Shown: positions 32,930 to 45,335, counted from the first letter of the stretch. The stretch is 64,000 nucleotides of DNA from Misgurnus anguillicaudatus (GCF_027580225.2 NC_073358.2:48322001-48386000); one strand, 5' to 3'. Notes: generated by a model from the letters alone, not told the origin. Made by a program: numbers and translations.

Positions 32930-34160
32930 ATTCTTTTAATTGTAGGATTGTTGTGTTCATACAATGCCAACACATGTTTATATCCAAACGTGGATTTTGC
33001 ATAATATGGGCCCTTTAATATTGACTTAGTAAGATTTCTTAAAGGGTACTTCGACTATGAAAGCTTGTATGCTTTAATACTTTATATTTTCCCTCTTTTA
33101 AGCACTTAAATTTTAAGAGTGTATGTTTAAAATCCCTTACTGATGAAACATGAAAATCGTCTCTAATCTGAAACCTGTTCATTGCTTAACAGTGTAGGTA
33201 TTAAAGAGACAATTTTCGACAGTTTGACACTGCTATTTTGATCTACAGTACGCGGTGACCAATTAATCTTCATCAAAGCATAACCGTACATTCTCTCTTT
33301 GGTTTTTTCACATCACTCATCTGTGCCCTCCTATCACAAACCCAGACACACAGAGACCAAAGTCACAGGAGCAATAACTCAGCAGTAATGATAGAAAGCC
33401 TCTCGAATTGTACGGTGCTGAATAATTAGCTCCTACTTTCTATCAGACTGGTCTGGGGCAATGCATTTCCCCCTCCCTTAGGCTGGCAACCTTGCAAATA
33501 CAAAATTGAATTTTATTGCTAATAAAAGCTAAGGGGAAAGAAGGAGAAGACAGTTAGTCAATGCTAGGAGAGAAAGAGCATCATTTTAATGGCGTCGAGA
33601 ATGGCTCATTTGCCATGTAATTAAGGATGGATCTCGGTAAAAAGATTCGATTAGATTGAATATACAAAAGAACAGCTTTACGTGCAGCTGTGAGGGGGAG
33701 GGGCTTAGAAAGACAGGACATAAATGGACTTCCTGTTATTAAAAATGTAACTAGTGGCCTAACATGGCTGAATAATGTACAGTATATAACCCATACTAAT
33801 TAATTTATATTAAATAGGATAAAAAATAGTATGAATTATGGATCAATGTCCAGATATCATTTAGTATTACCTTACACACTCATTTTTTTTAACACGCATT
33901 TGCTCGGCTGCTGCAGAAGAAGTAACCTGTATGCTGTCATCTTTGAAAGCAGCCGCTGGTCACATTTCGATTGGCCATCAAATGAAAAACATGCAAATAA
34001 TAGTAATTTCAGTATGTACCAGCAGGGGCAAACTGTTGAACCAGCCAAACACTGACTCATTTTGAAAAAAATGCATGTGGTTAATCTATCACACTAAAAT
34101 CCGAAAGTCATTGTGTGCTCTGTTATATACCATACTTTCACCAGAACTAGTATGCCATCC
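32930..34160. other. Repeat-poor stretch; 33180-33560 possibly conserved
   Basis: No gene is supported. The 33180-33560 segment has homeobox-like TAATTA, CAATTAATC and GAATAATTAGC words, balanced composition and no repeat ends. That combination is seen in vertebrate conserved non-coding elements, but conservation cannot be judged from one sequence. Confidence 0.3.
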
Positions 34161-34162
34161 TG

Positions 34163-34168
<6 letters not shown>

Positions 34169-34204
<36 letters not shown>
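34169..34204. repeat. (TA)n microsatellite
   Basis: About eighteen perfect TA dinucleotides followed by poly-T. Confidence 0.9.
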
Positions 34205-34213
<9 letters not shown>

Positions 34214-34639
34214 GGTTGTGCATTCCAATTAATTTCAATGCAACTGCAATTGGTTTGTTTTGATTTAAACCTTCATAACTTAAAAAATTCAGCTAAATAG
34301 CACCATAAAACAAAATAATAACATGATAATAAACGTTTTGACAAAAATTTTAAAAAATGGATTTATCTCGTTTTGCAACGAAACTCTTCATATCTATATG
34401 TTTATATATCTACATGTTTGGCTTAAATAAGCATGTAAATGCCAACTCCCTTATTTGTAGGAAAATCTCATCTATACAGTAATTTTAAACAATCATTTAA
34501 TATGTTGTTATAAAACTATTTGACAGAATATTAACAATTAGTGACATTTTAATGACAAAATATATTTGTACCACTGTAGTTGAGGTCAAGAAAAATATTA
34601 ATGATGCTGTTATAAAACAATATGACAGAGTATTAACAA

Positions 34640-34928
34640 TTAATGACATTTTAATGACGAATTTATTTTGTATCACTGGTAAAAAGTGGTCAGTTATGTT
34701 GTCTTGGTAATGTTGTCATGACAGGTTGTGATGTATTGGTTGGTGTCGGGCTGTCGTGGCAGGGACGTCTCGAATAGTGTCATCTTTGCATCAAAGATGG
34801 CATAATTGAACAAATGACACTAATATTGACAGTTGTCATAAACGTGTATAAAATCTCCTTCATGTTCATGACACGTGTCGTCATGATTATGAAGGGGTGT
34901 CAACACCCCTTCAATTAAAGTGTTACCC
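34640..34928. repeat. Partial MITE ending TTAAAGTGTTACCCTA
   Basis: Contains TGTCATGACAGG, GACACGTGTCGTCATGATTATG, the hairpin GGGGTGTCAACACCCC (34895-34910) and the terminus TTAAAGTGTTACCCTA. The 34500-34640 region repeats TATTAACAATTA(G/A)TGACATTTTAATGAC twice. The left inverted terminus was not found. Confidence 0.55.
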
Positions 34929-34929
34929 T

Positions 34930-35470
34930 AAATGTAAATCATCTCTATTCTTCATTTATTCAAGCACTGCAACCTGAAGAAATGATCTTACAACAGAGCT
35001 CTAATCTCAAATGAACAATTGCAAATATTATGGCAAATATGGAGTTAAATGCAGTTACACATTGTCAAGAGTGTGTCAACACAAGAAAGCTAAATGTTAA
35101 ACTGATGAGACACATCCTGACAAGTCAAATGCCTGACTATGAAATATTTAGCAGCTGTGTGCACGCACAGACCTTAAGGCATCCAAACTCACATTTCGTA
35201 AGACGCAGTGTGAATATGCTTCTCTGTTTCATTAAACTCATGAATGTATGTGATAAATGTGCATTTAATTCTTATTAACAGTGAATGTGTCATGAATACA
35301 CATTGAATACTGCTTATCCCTGACAAAGCAACCTGATGATTATTTTTACATTTTTGTACAAATCTGTAAAGTTTTTGTAACTTAGGTATTTCTTATAAAA
35401 TACTCTGTACACCAGAGTCGTCTCGAATAGCCCAGAGTCTACTTAAATAATATAAATATCTCATTTTCAA
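34930..35470. other. No recognisable feature
   Basis: Unique-looking sequence. An 82-codon frame (35030-35278) has Cys/His residues but no recognisable spacing or domain, and I do not call it. Confidence 0.4.
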
Positions 35471-35475
35471 AATCT

Positions 35476-35970
35476 TTAAAGCAATACTTAACCAAATATA
35501 AAAATTACCCCATGATTTACTCAAGCCATCAGAGATGTTCATTATCTTTCAGACAAACACCTTTGGAGTTATTTTAGTAAATGTCCTAGCTCTTCCTAGC
35601 TTCTGACTTTTAATCCCAAAAGTGAATAGCATGATTCCAAGATGGCGTTGTTACCAGAAGCTAGTTATTATAGTTTACAAAAAGTTATAAATATGAATAT
35701 TTTTCTTACAAAATCGCATACGCACAGAAGACCTTTATTAACCCTTTGGAGCTGTGCGGATTACTTCTGTGAAGGATGGATGCACTTTTTGGGGTTTAGT
35801 CAGAAGTTGTTCCCTGATCCCTGTTATTTCTTACCATTATAAAGCGTGGAAGAGCAAGCGCATTTACTAAAATAACTCAATGTCTGAAAGATGGACATAT
35901 GGTTCTTGAAATGCTTGATAGCGAGTAAATCATGGTGTAATTTTGATATTTGCCTACACTATCTCTTTAT
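35476..35970. mobile_element. MITE with TTAAAGCAATACTTAACC-like left end
   Basis: The left part TATAAAAATTACCCCATGATTTACTC is mirrored by GAGTAAATCATGGTGTAATTTTGATATTTGCC at 35922-35955. Further mirrored parts include TTTCAGACAAACAC against TGTCTGAAAG and TTATTTTAGTAAATG against TTTACTAAAATAAC. This makes it a foldback MITE with no gene. Confidence 0.7.
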
Positions 35971-36840
35971 CTCTTTCCTGGTCATGGAGAATCAAAATGA
36001 TCCACATCTCCCGGAAAGTACAGTATTCGCTTCAAAAGTCAAGAAAGCTCATTATTCAAAGACTAAAGGTAGTATGTGTCTTGAAATATAGGCTCTCCTG
36101 ACTGTCACATGTGATATTTGGAGCAAAGTCATGGCCCACATCTTCTCGCAAAACGACAAGAAAAAACTGGGTCTCTTCTGACAGAATATGGATTATCTGG
36201 TCGCACAAGTTTTATAACACATGCAACGTGTTAAAAAACTGACAGAATGATGAAACGCATGCATCTGCCAAGAAAGGCGTGTTGTGTACGCAATCAAATT
36301 TTGTTGGACTATTTTTAAAAAGCCCAAGAAATACAAAGCTGCCCGGTCGCCCATTAACACAGCGTGGATGATGTCGGGGCGTGTAGAACGAGGACGAATC
36401 CGGTGTAAAAAATAAACTGTCAGCGATTTAAAAACCGTTTTGTATTCGAGTACCAGCACAGCATTTTCAAGAGAAAAAGTAGCTTTTCAGGAAGCCATAA
36501 AAATACTTAAAAATGTTAAGCCTGTATTTCACACTGCATACTTTATAGTGTTGTGGCTACCCCCTATCATTTAACCTACAGCTAACCGCAGAGAGAGACG
36601 GCTTAACCACCGCGAGACTCTCCCCGGTCCAACACTTCATCATGAGAGGTCAATATTGACATCTGACAGGTCTACATCGCCATTAGCTATTTTTAAACAT
36701 GGATCATTGAACGTGATCACTGGAGATGGTGGACACTGGAAGTGAAATCTTATCACTGTGGTCATTCATTGTTCAAATATGAGCAAGGATAAAAGAAATC
36801 ATGTTAATTATGCATCACATTTTCATACAATTACTGTAAC
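35971..36840. other. No recognisable feature
   Basis: No frame, terminal repeat or tandem structure recognised. An 88-codon minus-strand frame (36193-36459) has no domain. Confidence 0.4.
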
Positions 36841-37626
36841 TTAAAGGACAAGTTCGGTATTTTACACTTAAAGCCCTGTTTTCATGAAATAGAACGGTTT
36901 TGACTGAAATTTGGACATATGATGCTGGCCCGAGAATTTTCGGGTGTTTATTGTACCACCTCCCACTTCTACAATAGCTGCATAGGTGCACTGGAACAAT
37001 CCTTCCTAAAATGCATTAAACTTTCGTTTACAAAGATGTGAAACTCTCCGAGTGGTCAGGGGTGTTCACTGATATGCTCAGACAAAATCGCTGCAAAAGA
37101 TGCTTTCCAACAGGTTTTATCGTAGTTTTTGTCCAACTCCATTGACTTGTATTAGATGTGCTGTGAGGTACGGTATTACTCCGAGCCGGGAACGTTGTTT
37201 GTATTCTTGTAATTGGCAAAGGCGGATTATCGCCACCAACTGGGCTAGAGTGTTTATTATTCAAGCTCTCAACGGAAGAATATACGGGTGTGAGGCGTTT
37301 GAAAAAATAGGTCCACAAGTTTACAACGAATGGTAAAAGAGCTGTTGGAAAGCATCTTTTGCAGCGATTTTTGTGTGAACATATCAGTGAACACCCCTGA
37401 CCACTCGCTGAGTTTCACGTCTTTGTAAACGAAAGTTTAATGCATTTTAGAAAGGATTGTTTCAGTGCACCTATGCAGCTATTGTGAGGATGGGGACTGA
37501 TATAACAGAAACCGAAAATTCTCGGGCCAGCATCATATGTCCAAATTTCAGTCAAAAATGTTCTATTTCATCATAAACAATCTGAAAACAGGGCTTTAAG
37601 TGTAAAATACCGAACTTGTCCTTTAA
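36841..37626. mobile_element. Foldback MITE with arms of about 270 bp, 786 bp total
   Basis: The left arm, from TTAAAGGACAAGTTCGGTAT through CATATGATGCTGGCCCGAGA to GAAAGCATCTTTT-complement words, is mirrored by the right arm ending ATACCGAACTTGTCCTTTAA. Arms cover about 36841-37110 and 37345-37626 around a 230-bp loop. There is no coding content; frames in both arms are mirror shadows. Confidence 0.9.
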
Positions 37627-37904
37627 ATTAAATGAGAATGCATGTATTGTGAACATTTTAAATCCAATTTTATGTCATTCCTTGCTGAGGTCCTTCCAAG
37701 CCAGTGTAACTTTCTGGTTATTTGGCCGAACACAAATTATGATAATTTAAATTAGTTCATCCTTCTGGGTAAATTCAGTGCAATGCCAGTGAATTGTGAC
37801 TTAAAAATACTTAAAAAAGCACCTAAGAGCAAAAGCTGTTTGAAAAACTTAAGAGCAAAAGTGAGCTAGTTTAGCTTTATGGAAAATCATACTGTAGTGC
37901 CTTA

Positions 37905-38130
37905 AAAAGGAAAGTTCACCCAAAAATCAAATCTTCATGAATATTTAATCACCCTTGTGTCATTTAAACTCCCTGAAATGTCTTTCGTTATTCTTGAGAA
38001 CCCAAACTGAGATTTTTTAAAGTGTTGTTTGGAATTTTCTGGTTACTATGGGAATGGATGGTCACCATCTCAGTCACCATCCACTCCCATAATAACAAAA
38101 AAACTCTTCAAGCCTCAAAAAGACCAAAAC
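37905..38130. repeat. Half copy of an AAGTTCACCCAAAAAT MITE
   Basis: Begins GGAAAGTTCACCCAAAAATC and continues with ATCACCCTTGTGTCATTTAAACTCC, like the left arms at 20918 and 49023. A short hairpin at 38040-38095 (TTACTATGGGAATGGATGGT with ACCATCCACTCCCATAATAA) forms the middle. The right terminus is absent. Confidence 0.55.
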
Positions 38131-38451
38131 GTGTTAAATAAATAACTTGATTCACTTACTCTCATTATTCTCTATTTACTCTGAAAACATTTACTTTATG
38201 GTTGTGGGTTTGTATTGTACAACATGAAGCATTAAAGCACTGAAAAAGAGACATCACTTTTTTTAAAAATATCAGCATTTGAGTTCTGAAGAACAAATAA
38301 AAACATTGGAAGTTTTAGTCCTGATGGGTTCTGACAAAACAGCCTGATAAAAACAGTGTTTACAAGTTCCTGCGTTAAAATGTAAGCACTCTTATTAAGA
38401 AGAGCAATGGCAGCAATGAAGTTCTTGTTGAAAACATGCTTAAAAAACATT

Positions 38452-38592
38452 TAGGCATTTGGCTGATGCTTTAATCCAAAGCGACTTACCGTGCATGCAA
38501 GCCATAACTTTTCATCAGCATGAGTGTTCCCTGGGATTCGAACCCCTGACCTTTGCATCGCTAATGCGATAACCAATTAAGCTACAGGTACA
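38452..38592 (-). repeat. tRNA-derived SINE, HAmo-like (best copy)
   Basis: On the minus strand it reads TGTAGCTTAATTGGTTATCG (A-box region) and GGGTTCGAATCCCAGGG (B box), then runs through AGTCGCTTTGGATTAAAGC into a tail ending CCAAATGCCTAAATG. The tRNA-like head plus this tail is what I recognise as the cyprinid HAmo SINE. It is short, non-coding and would depend on a LINE for mobility. Confidence 0.8.
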
Positions 38593-38825
38593 CCAAAATC
38601 AGTCTTGGAAAATTATCAGTAAGCTGCATGTACTTACGCCATTAAAGTAAATCACCATAGACTCACATTACATTGAAATCACCCATCCAGATATTTATTT
38701 AATTATATCCCCTTATGTTCTGCAGACGCATGAATAAATGACGGCTAAAATTTCATTTATAGGGAAACTGATTGTTTAAATGGGTATGTAATGGGAACCG
38801 GGATTTAAATTATTTACTTTACATT

Positions 38826-38957
38826 ACATTTATGCAACTGGCAGATGCTTTTAAGCCAAGTGACTTAAAAAAAAATTTCATTTGTGCTCCTTGGGTTCGA
38901 ACCCATTACCTTTGTATTGCTGACACAGTGCTCTACAAGTTTACTGTAGCTACATGA
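38826..38957 (-). repeat. Diverged HAmo-like tRNA-derived SINE
   Basis: Same plan as 38452-38592, with TTACATTTATGCAACTGGCAGATGC at the left and GGGTTCGAACCCATTACCTTTG (B-box complement) in the middle, ending near CTGTAGCTACATGAAC. The right, 5' part of the tRNA-like head is eroded. Confidence 0.7.
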
Positions 38958-39539
38958 ACGCTTTAACGTTTTCAAATGAAAGAGTCTGATGTACTATGTA
39001 GACATACTTAATTAGTGTTATTTATAATGCAAAATGACGCAGTCCACCCATATGGGCTCAATTACATTAGAGCTTATTAACATATGCCTGTCCGTTTATA
39101 TATCAATGCCTATTTAGTATTCAGCTACTCAGCATGGGCATTTCATCACATTATACATGCAAAGAGGTCACACAAACAAAACGGCAATCATTTACTATAC
39201 ATACAGTCTCAAAGGTGGATAAAAAACTGGCTTAAAATGGTCAAACGATCCAACAACTTGACATTGACGTCCCTGGATTGAAGTTACATACAATATAAAA
39301 AATGGCCATTCAAGACGTTTCAGTTTTGTGTCTGTGGATTATGATTAATGTTTTACATACACGCTAAAAATTGCTGGGTTAGTTTCAACCCAGCACTGGG
39401 TCAAAAAGGAACAAATCCAGACGCTGGGTTAAACTGACCCTGAAAATGGGGAAAAAAACAACCCAGCATTCCGGGTTAAAACAACATATAGGTAAAATTA
39501 CAATAGGTTGGGTTCATACTTTTTTTACCTAAACCAGCA

Positions 39540-40250
39540 TTTTTACCAGCGTTCTTTATTGACCTGATGGGTTGTGAATAACCCAACATTTTTACCAGCA
39601 TCCTTTTTGACCCGATAGGTTGTAAACAACACAGCAGCTTTACCAGCATCCTTTATTGACCCAATGGGTTGTGAACAACCCATCATTTTTTACCAGCGTC
39701 CTTTTTACCAGCATTTTTACCGGCAACCTTTTTTGACCCAATGGGTTGTGAATAACCCAGTATTTTACTGGCGTCCTTTTTTGGCACGATGGGCGGGGAA
39801 CAACCCATCCTTTTTACCAGCATCCTTTATTTGACCCAATGGGTTGTGCACAACCCAGCATTTTTTACCAGCGTCATTTTTTTGACCCAATAAGTTGTGA
39901 ATAACCCAGCATTTTTTTACACTAGTGTAATTTTTTGCCACCAAAGGTTGAAAATAACCACCATCCTTTTTTGACCAAATGGGTTGTGAATAACCCAGCA
40001 TTTTTACCACCCTTCTTTATTGACCCACTGGTTTGTGAGTTACCCAGCAATTTTTTTTACCAGCGTTCTTTATTGATCAAATGGGGTGTGAACAACCCAG
40101 CAGTTTTATCAGCGTCCTTTTTTGACCCAATGGGTTGTGAACATCCCAGCATTTTTACCAGCGTCCTTTTTTGACCCAATGGGTTGTGAACAACCCAGCA
40201 TTTTTTACTAGCACCTTTTTTTGACACGATGGGTTGAAAATAACACAGCA
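39540..40250. repeat. ACCCAGCATTTTTACCAGC minisatellite
   Basis: About 13 units of roughly 45-65 bp. Each has TTTTTACCAGC, (A/G)TCCTTTTTTGACCCA, ATGGGTTGTGAA and (C/T)AACCCAGC, and each includes a small inverted repeat (TGGGTTGTGAACAACCCA). Unit length and sequence vary. It is an amplification of the host MITE's own ends. Confidence 0.9.
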
Positions 40251-40259
40251 ATGTTTAAT

Positions 40260-41235
40260 ATACATACTACCAAACCAAAAATTCATGTGACACAGGGATA
40301 GAAATCACTGCTGTACTAAAACAAAAAAATCTACATTTTAATTTGATGAACAAGCAGGAACTTTTTCCCTGACTGCATTTTGTCCCAGGCCTCATGAATT
40401 CTGCCAGCGGCTTTGTTTACAAGCAAACGATTTGTCTTTATTTTCCCGCCCCGTACTTCAGATGCTGTTAAAGAATTTATTCTGTCAACGCTTGCGCTCA
40501 AGATAATAGCCGGTTGATGACCCCTTTTAGGATACAGCCCACCTTCAGTTATTTGTAATGAAGATTAAATGCTCACAGAAAAGATGATGCCTTCTGGGAG
40601 AGCCGATCTCGCCTGCATTGAGTATTTCAATTGTAATGCAAGTTTATTTATACATAAGATGTTAAAAGCCACAATAAATGTCAGAACGATGTGCACCATG
40701 CCAATTTCCAATTTGCTCCAAAACGATTTCAATTTGTAGCTTACTTTGCCACCCAAACCTAAATTAACATTTTTATATGCCAGTCCAGGATCTCATTAAG
40801 CTAGGAACTTGAAACATGCTACTGTCAATCTTAAAGAAGTTGGGGGATTTCCGACGTGTCTTAACTCTCTGAAAATAAATAGCTTATAGTATGATAAAAG
40901 AGCTGCATTTATTTTTTTTCCATGGGAATGGGAGCATTTTAATTTTGACAGATATGCTCATAGTGTTTGATATCTGAAACTAAATTTGTCTTTGTACCAA
41001 GGTTAACATTTCATCTGTAAGGGTTATTTAAGCATTATCAGGGTTTTCTAATACACAAGCTGCTTATCAATAAAAGTATCCACTTACGACAATCAGCTTT
41101 CGATGTTCCCAACTTGGATAAAAGTAGGGCAGCAAAATATACCACTATTATGGAATTGTCGCAAATTTGCAAATCACAATATGTATCTCGCAATAGTGGA
41201 ATAAATGAATGATTTTAATCTTTCAAAAAGTTATG
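40260..41235. other. Unique-looking sequence between the two arrays
   Basis: No repeats or gene recognised; AT-rich with short frames only. Near 41128 GTAGGGCAGCAAAATATACC resembles a degraded hAT or MITE end. Confidence 0.4.
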
Positions 41236-41239
41236 TATA

Positions 41240-44200
41240 GTCGGAATTCGGTTTACCAAAAGTGCATTAGTTTGCCCACTACACCATCTGCTCTGACAAA
41301 AATGCTGGGTTGTTTTAAAGTTATCTTTTTTTTACCATTTTTGCCTTTATTTGATTGATAGTAATTTAGTGAGAGAACAGGAAAGACAGGGTGGAGAGAG
41401 GGGTACGGGATCGGCAAAGGACCTCGAGTCAGGATTCAAACTCGGTTTACAGAAAGTGCACACTTTGGCTACTACACCATCTGCTCCGACTAAAATGCTG
41501 GGTTGTTTTAAAGTTATCTTTTTTTTACCATTTTTGCCTTTATTTGATTGATAATAATTTAGCGAGAGAACAGGAAAGACAGGGTAGAGAGAGGGGTACG
41601 GGATCGGCAAAGGACCTCGAGTCGGGATTCGAACTCGGTTTACAGAAAGTGCACACTTTGGCTACTACACCATCTGCTCCGACTAAAATGCTGGGTTGAG
41701 TTTGCAGAAAGTGCATAAGTTTGCACACTACACCATTGGCTACGACTAAAATGCTGGGTTGTTTTAAAACTGTTATTTTTTACCATTTTTGCCTTTATTT
41801 GATAAATAGTAATGTAGTAAGAGGACATGAAAGTACAGGGTGGAGAGAGGGGTACGGGATGGGCAAAGGACCTCGAGCTGGGATTCGAACTCAGTTTGCC
41901 GAAAGTTCATCACTTTGCCTACTACACCATCGGCATCGACTAAAAAAGCAGGGTTGTTTTAACGTTTTTGTTTTACCATTTTTGCCTTTATTTGATTGAT
42001 AGTAATTTAGTGAGAGGACAGGAAAGACAGGGTGGAGAGAGGGGTACGGGATCGGCAAAGGACCTCGAGTCAGGATTCAAACTCGGTTTACCGAAAGTTC
42101 ATCACTTTGCCTACTACACCATCGGCTCCAACTAAAAAGCAGGGTTGTTTTAACGTTTTTTTTTTTACCATTTTGCCTTTATTTGATTGATAATAATTTA
42201 GTGAGAGGACAGGAAAGTCCAGGGTGCAGAGAGGGGTACAGGATCGGCAAAAGACCTTGAGCGGGGATTCAAACTCGGTTTGCCGAAAGTGCACTACTTT
42301 GCCCACTACACCATCGGCTCCGACTAAAATGCTGGGTTGTTTTAAAGTTACTTTTTACTGTTTTTGCCTTTATTTGATTGATAGTAATGTAGTGAGAGGA
42401 CAGGAAAGTCCAGGGTGCAGAGAGGGGTACAGGATCGGCAAAAGACCTCGAGCCGGGATTCGAACTCGGTTTGCCGAAAGTGCACTACTTTGCCCACTAC
42501 ACCATCGGCTCCGACTAAAATGTTGGGTTGTTTTAAAGTTACTTTTTGCTGTTTTTGCCTTTATTTGATTGATAGTAATTTAGTGAGAGGACAGGAAAGA
42601 CAGGGTGGAGAGAGGGGTACGGGATCTGCAAAGGACCTCGAGTCAGGATTCAAACTCGGTTTACCGAAAGTTCATCACTTTGCCTACTACACCATCGGCT
42701 CCAACTAAAAAGCAGGGTTGTTTTAACGTTTTTTTTTTACCATTTTTGCCTTTATTTGATTGATAATAATTTAGTGAGAGGACAGGAAAGTACAGGGTGG
42801 TTTGCCGAAAGTGCACTACTTTGCCCACTACACCATCGGCTCCGACTAAAATGCTGGGTTGTTTTAAAGTTACTTTTTGCTGTTTTTGCCTTTATTTGAT
42901 TGATAGTAATGTAGTGAGAGGACAGGAAAGTCCAGGGTGCAGAGAGGGGTACAGGATCGGCAAAAGACCTCGAGCGGGGATTCAAACTCGGTTTGCCGAA
43001 AGTGCACTACTTTGCCCACTACACCATCGGCTCCGACTAAAATGCTGGGTTGTTTTAAAGTTACTTTTTACTGTTTTTGCCTTTATTTGATTGATAGTAA
43101 TGTAGTGAGAGGACAGGAAAGTCCAGGGTGCAGAGAGGGGTACAGGATCGGCAAAAGACCTCGAGCCGGGATTCAAACTCGGTTTGCCGAAAGTGCACTA
43201 CTTTGCCCACTACACCATCGGCTCCGACTAAAATGCTGGGTTGTTTTAAAGTTACTTTTTACTGTTTTTGCCTTTATTTGATTGATAGTAATGTAGTGAG
43301 AGGACAGGAAAGTCCAGGGTGCAGAGAGGGGTACAGGATCGGGAAAAGACCTCGAGCCGGGATTCGTACTCGGTTTGCCGAAAGTGCACTAGTTTGCCCA
43401 CTACACCATCGGCTCCGACTAAAATGCTGGGTTGTTTTAAAGTTACTTTTTACTGTTTTTGCCTTTATTTGATTGATAGTAATGTAGTGAGAGGACAGGA
43501 AAGTCCAGGGTGCAGAGAGGGGTACAGGATCGGCAAAAGACCTCGAGCGGGGATTCAAACTCGGTTTGCCGAAAGTGCACTACTTTGCCCCCTACACCAT
43601 CGGCTCCGAATAAAATGCTGGGTTGTTTTAAAGTTACTTTTTACTGGTTTTGCTTTTATTTGATTGATAGTAATGTAGTGAGAGGACAGGAAAGTACAGG
43701 GTGCAGAGAGGGGTACAGGATCGGCAAAAGACCTCGAGCCGGGATTCGAACTCGGTTTGCCGAAAGTGCACTACTTTGCCCACTACACCATCGGCTCCGA
43801 CTAAAATGCTGGGTTGTTTTAAAGTTACTTTTTACTGTTTTTGCCTTTATTTGATTGATAGTAATGTAGTGAGAGGACAGGAAAGTCCAGGGTGCAGAGA
43901 GGGGTACAGGATCGGGAAAAGACCTCGAGCCGGGATTCAAACTCGGTTTGCCGAAAGTGCACTACTTTGCCCACTACACCATCGGCTCCGACTAAAATGC
44001 TGGGTTGTTTTAAAGTTACTTTTTACTGTTTTTGCCTTTATTTGATTGATAGTAATGTAGTGAGAGGACAGGAAAGTCCAGGGTGCAGAGAGGGGTACAG
44101 GATCGGGAAAAGACCTCGAGCCGGGATTCGTACTCGGTTTGCCGAAAGTGCACTAGTTTGCCCACTACACCATCGGCTCCGACTAAAATGCTGGGTTGTT

Positions 44201-45335
44201 TTAAAGTTACTTTTTACTGTTTTTGCCTTTATTTGATTGATAGTAATGTAGTGAGAGGACAGGAAAGTCCAGGGTGCAGAGAGGGGTACAGGATCGGGAA
44301 AAGACCTCGAGCCGGGATTCGTACTCGGTTTGCCGAAAGTGCACTAGTTTGCCCACTACACCATCGGCTCCGACTAAAATGCTGGGTTGTTTTAAAGTTA
44401 CTTTTTACTGTTTTTGCCTTTATTTGATTGATAGTAATGTAGTGAGAGGACAGGAAAGTCCAGGGTGCAGAGAGGGGTACAGGATCGGCAAAAGACCTCG
44501 AGCCGGGATTCGAACTCGGTTTGCCGAAAGTGCACTACTTTGCCCACTACACCATCGGCTCCGACTAAAATGCTGGGTTGTTTTAAAGTTACTTTTTACT
44601 GTTTTTGCCTTTATTTGATTGATAGTAATGTAGTGAGAGGACAGGAAAGTCCAGGGTGCAGAGAGGGGTACAGGATCGGGAAAAGACCTCGAGCCGGGAT
44701 TCGTACTCGGTTTGCCGAAAGTGCACTAGTTTGCCCACTACACCATCGGCTCCGACTAAAATGCTGGGTTGTTTTAAAGTTACTTTTTACTGTTTTTGCC
44801 TTTATTTGATTGATAGTAATGTAGTGAGAGGACAGGAAAGTCCAGGGTGCAGAGAGGGGTACAGGATCGGCAAAAGACCTCGAGCGGGGATTCAAACTCG
44901 GTTTGCCGAAAGTGCACTACTTTGCCCCCTACACCATCGGCTCCGAATAAAATGCTGGGTTGTTTTAAAGTTACTTTTTACTGGTTTTGCTTTTATTTGA
45001 TTGATAGTAATGTAGTGAGAGGACAGGAAAGTACAGGGTGCAGAGAGGGGTACAGGATCGGCAAAAGACCTCGAGCCGGGATTCGAACTCGGTTTGCCGA
45101 AAGTGCACTACTTTGCCCACTACACCATCGGCTCCGACTAAAATGCTGGGTTGTTTTAAAGTTACTTTTTACCGTTTTTGCCTTTATTTGATTGATAGTA
45201 ATGTAGTGAGAGGACAGGAAAGTACAGGGTGCAGAGAGGGGTACAGGATCAGCAAAAGACCTCGAGCCGGGATTCGAACTCGGTTTGCTGAAAGTGCACT
45301 TTGCCCACTACACCATCGGCTCCGACTAAAATGCA
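41240..45335 (-). repeat. 191-bp satellite built from a tRNA-derived SINE, about 21 units
   Basis: Units are 191 bp where undisturbed (GAGAGGGGTACAGGATCGG recurs at exact 191-bp steps from 42937 to 45038). Read on the minus strand each unit contains a tRNA-like head: GATGGTGTAGTGGGC (A-box-like) and, about 37 bases on, GAGTTCGAATCCCG (B box). A body (CCGATCCTGTACCCCTCTCT, TTTCCTGTCCTCTCACTAC) and a SINE-style tail AATCAAATAAAGGCAAAAA follow. Between successive SINEs lies AACAACCCAGCATTTTAGTC, a piece of the surrounding MITE. Left-hand units (41240-42000) are more diverged, with one truncated unit at about 41693-41755 and one deleted at about 42800. Frames of 114 codons recur in every unit only because the repeat is homogeneous; they are not genes. 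Confidence 0.88.

Noticed and set aside
41240..45335. CRISPR-like or genuine tRNA gene cluster
   Set aside because: Units are 191 bp with no short spacer pattern, and the host is a vertebrate. The tRNA-like part is a SINE head with an atypical A box and a body and tail attached, so functional tRNA genes are not supported.
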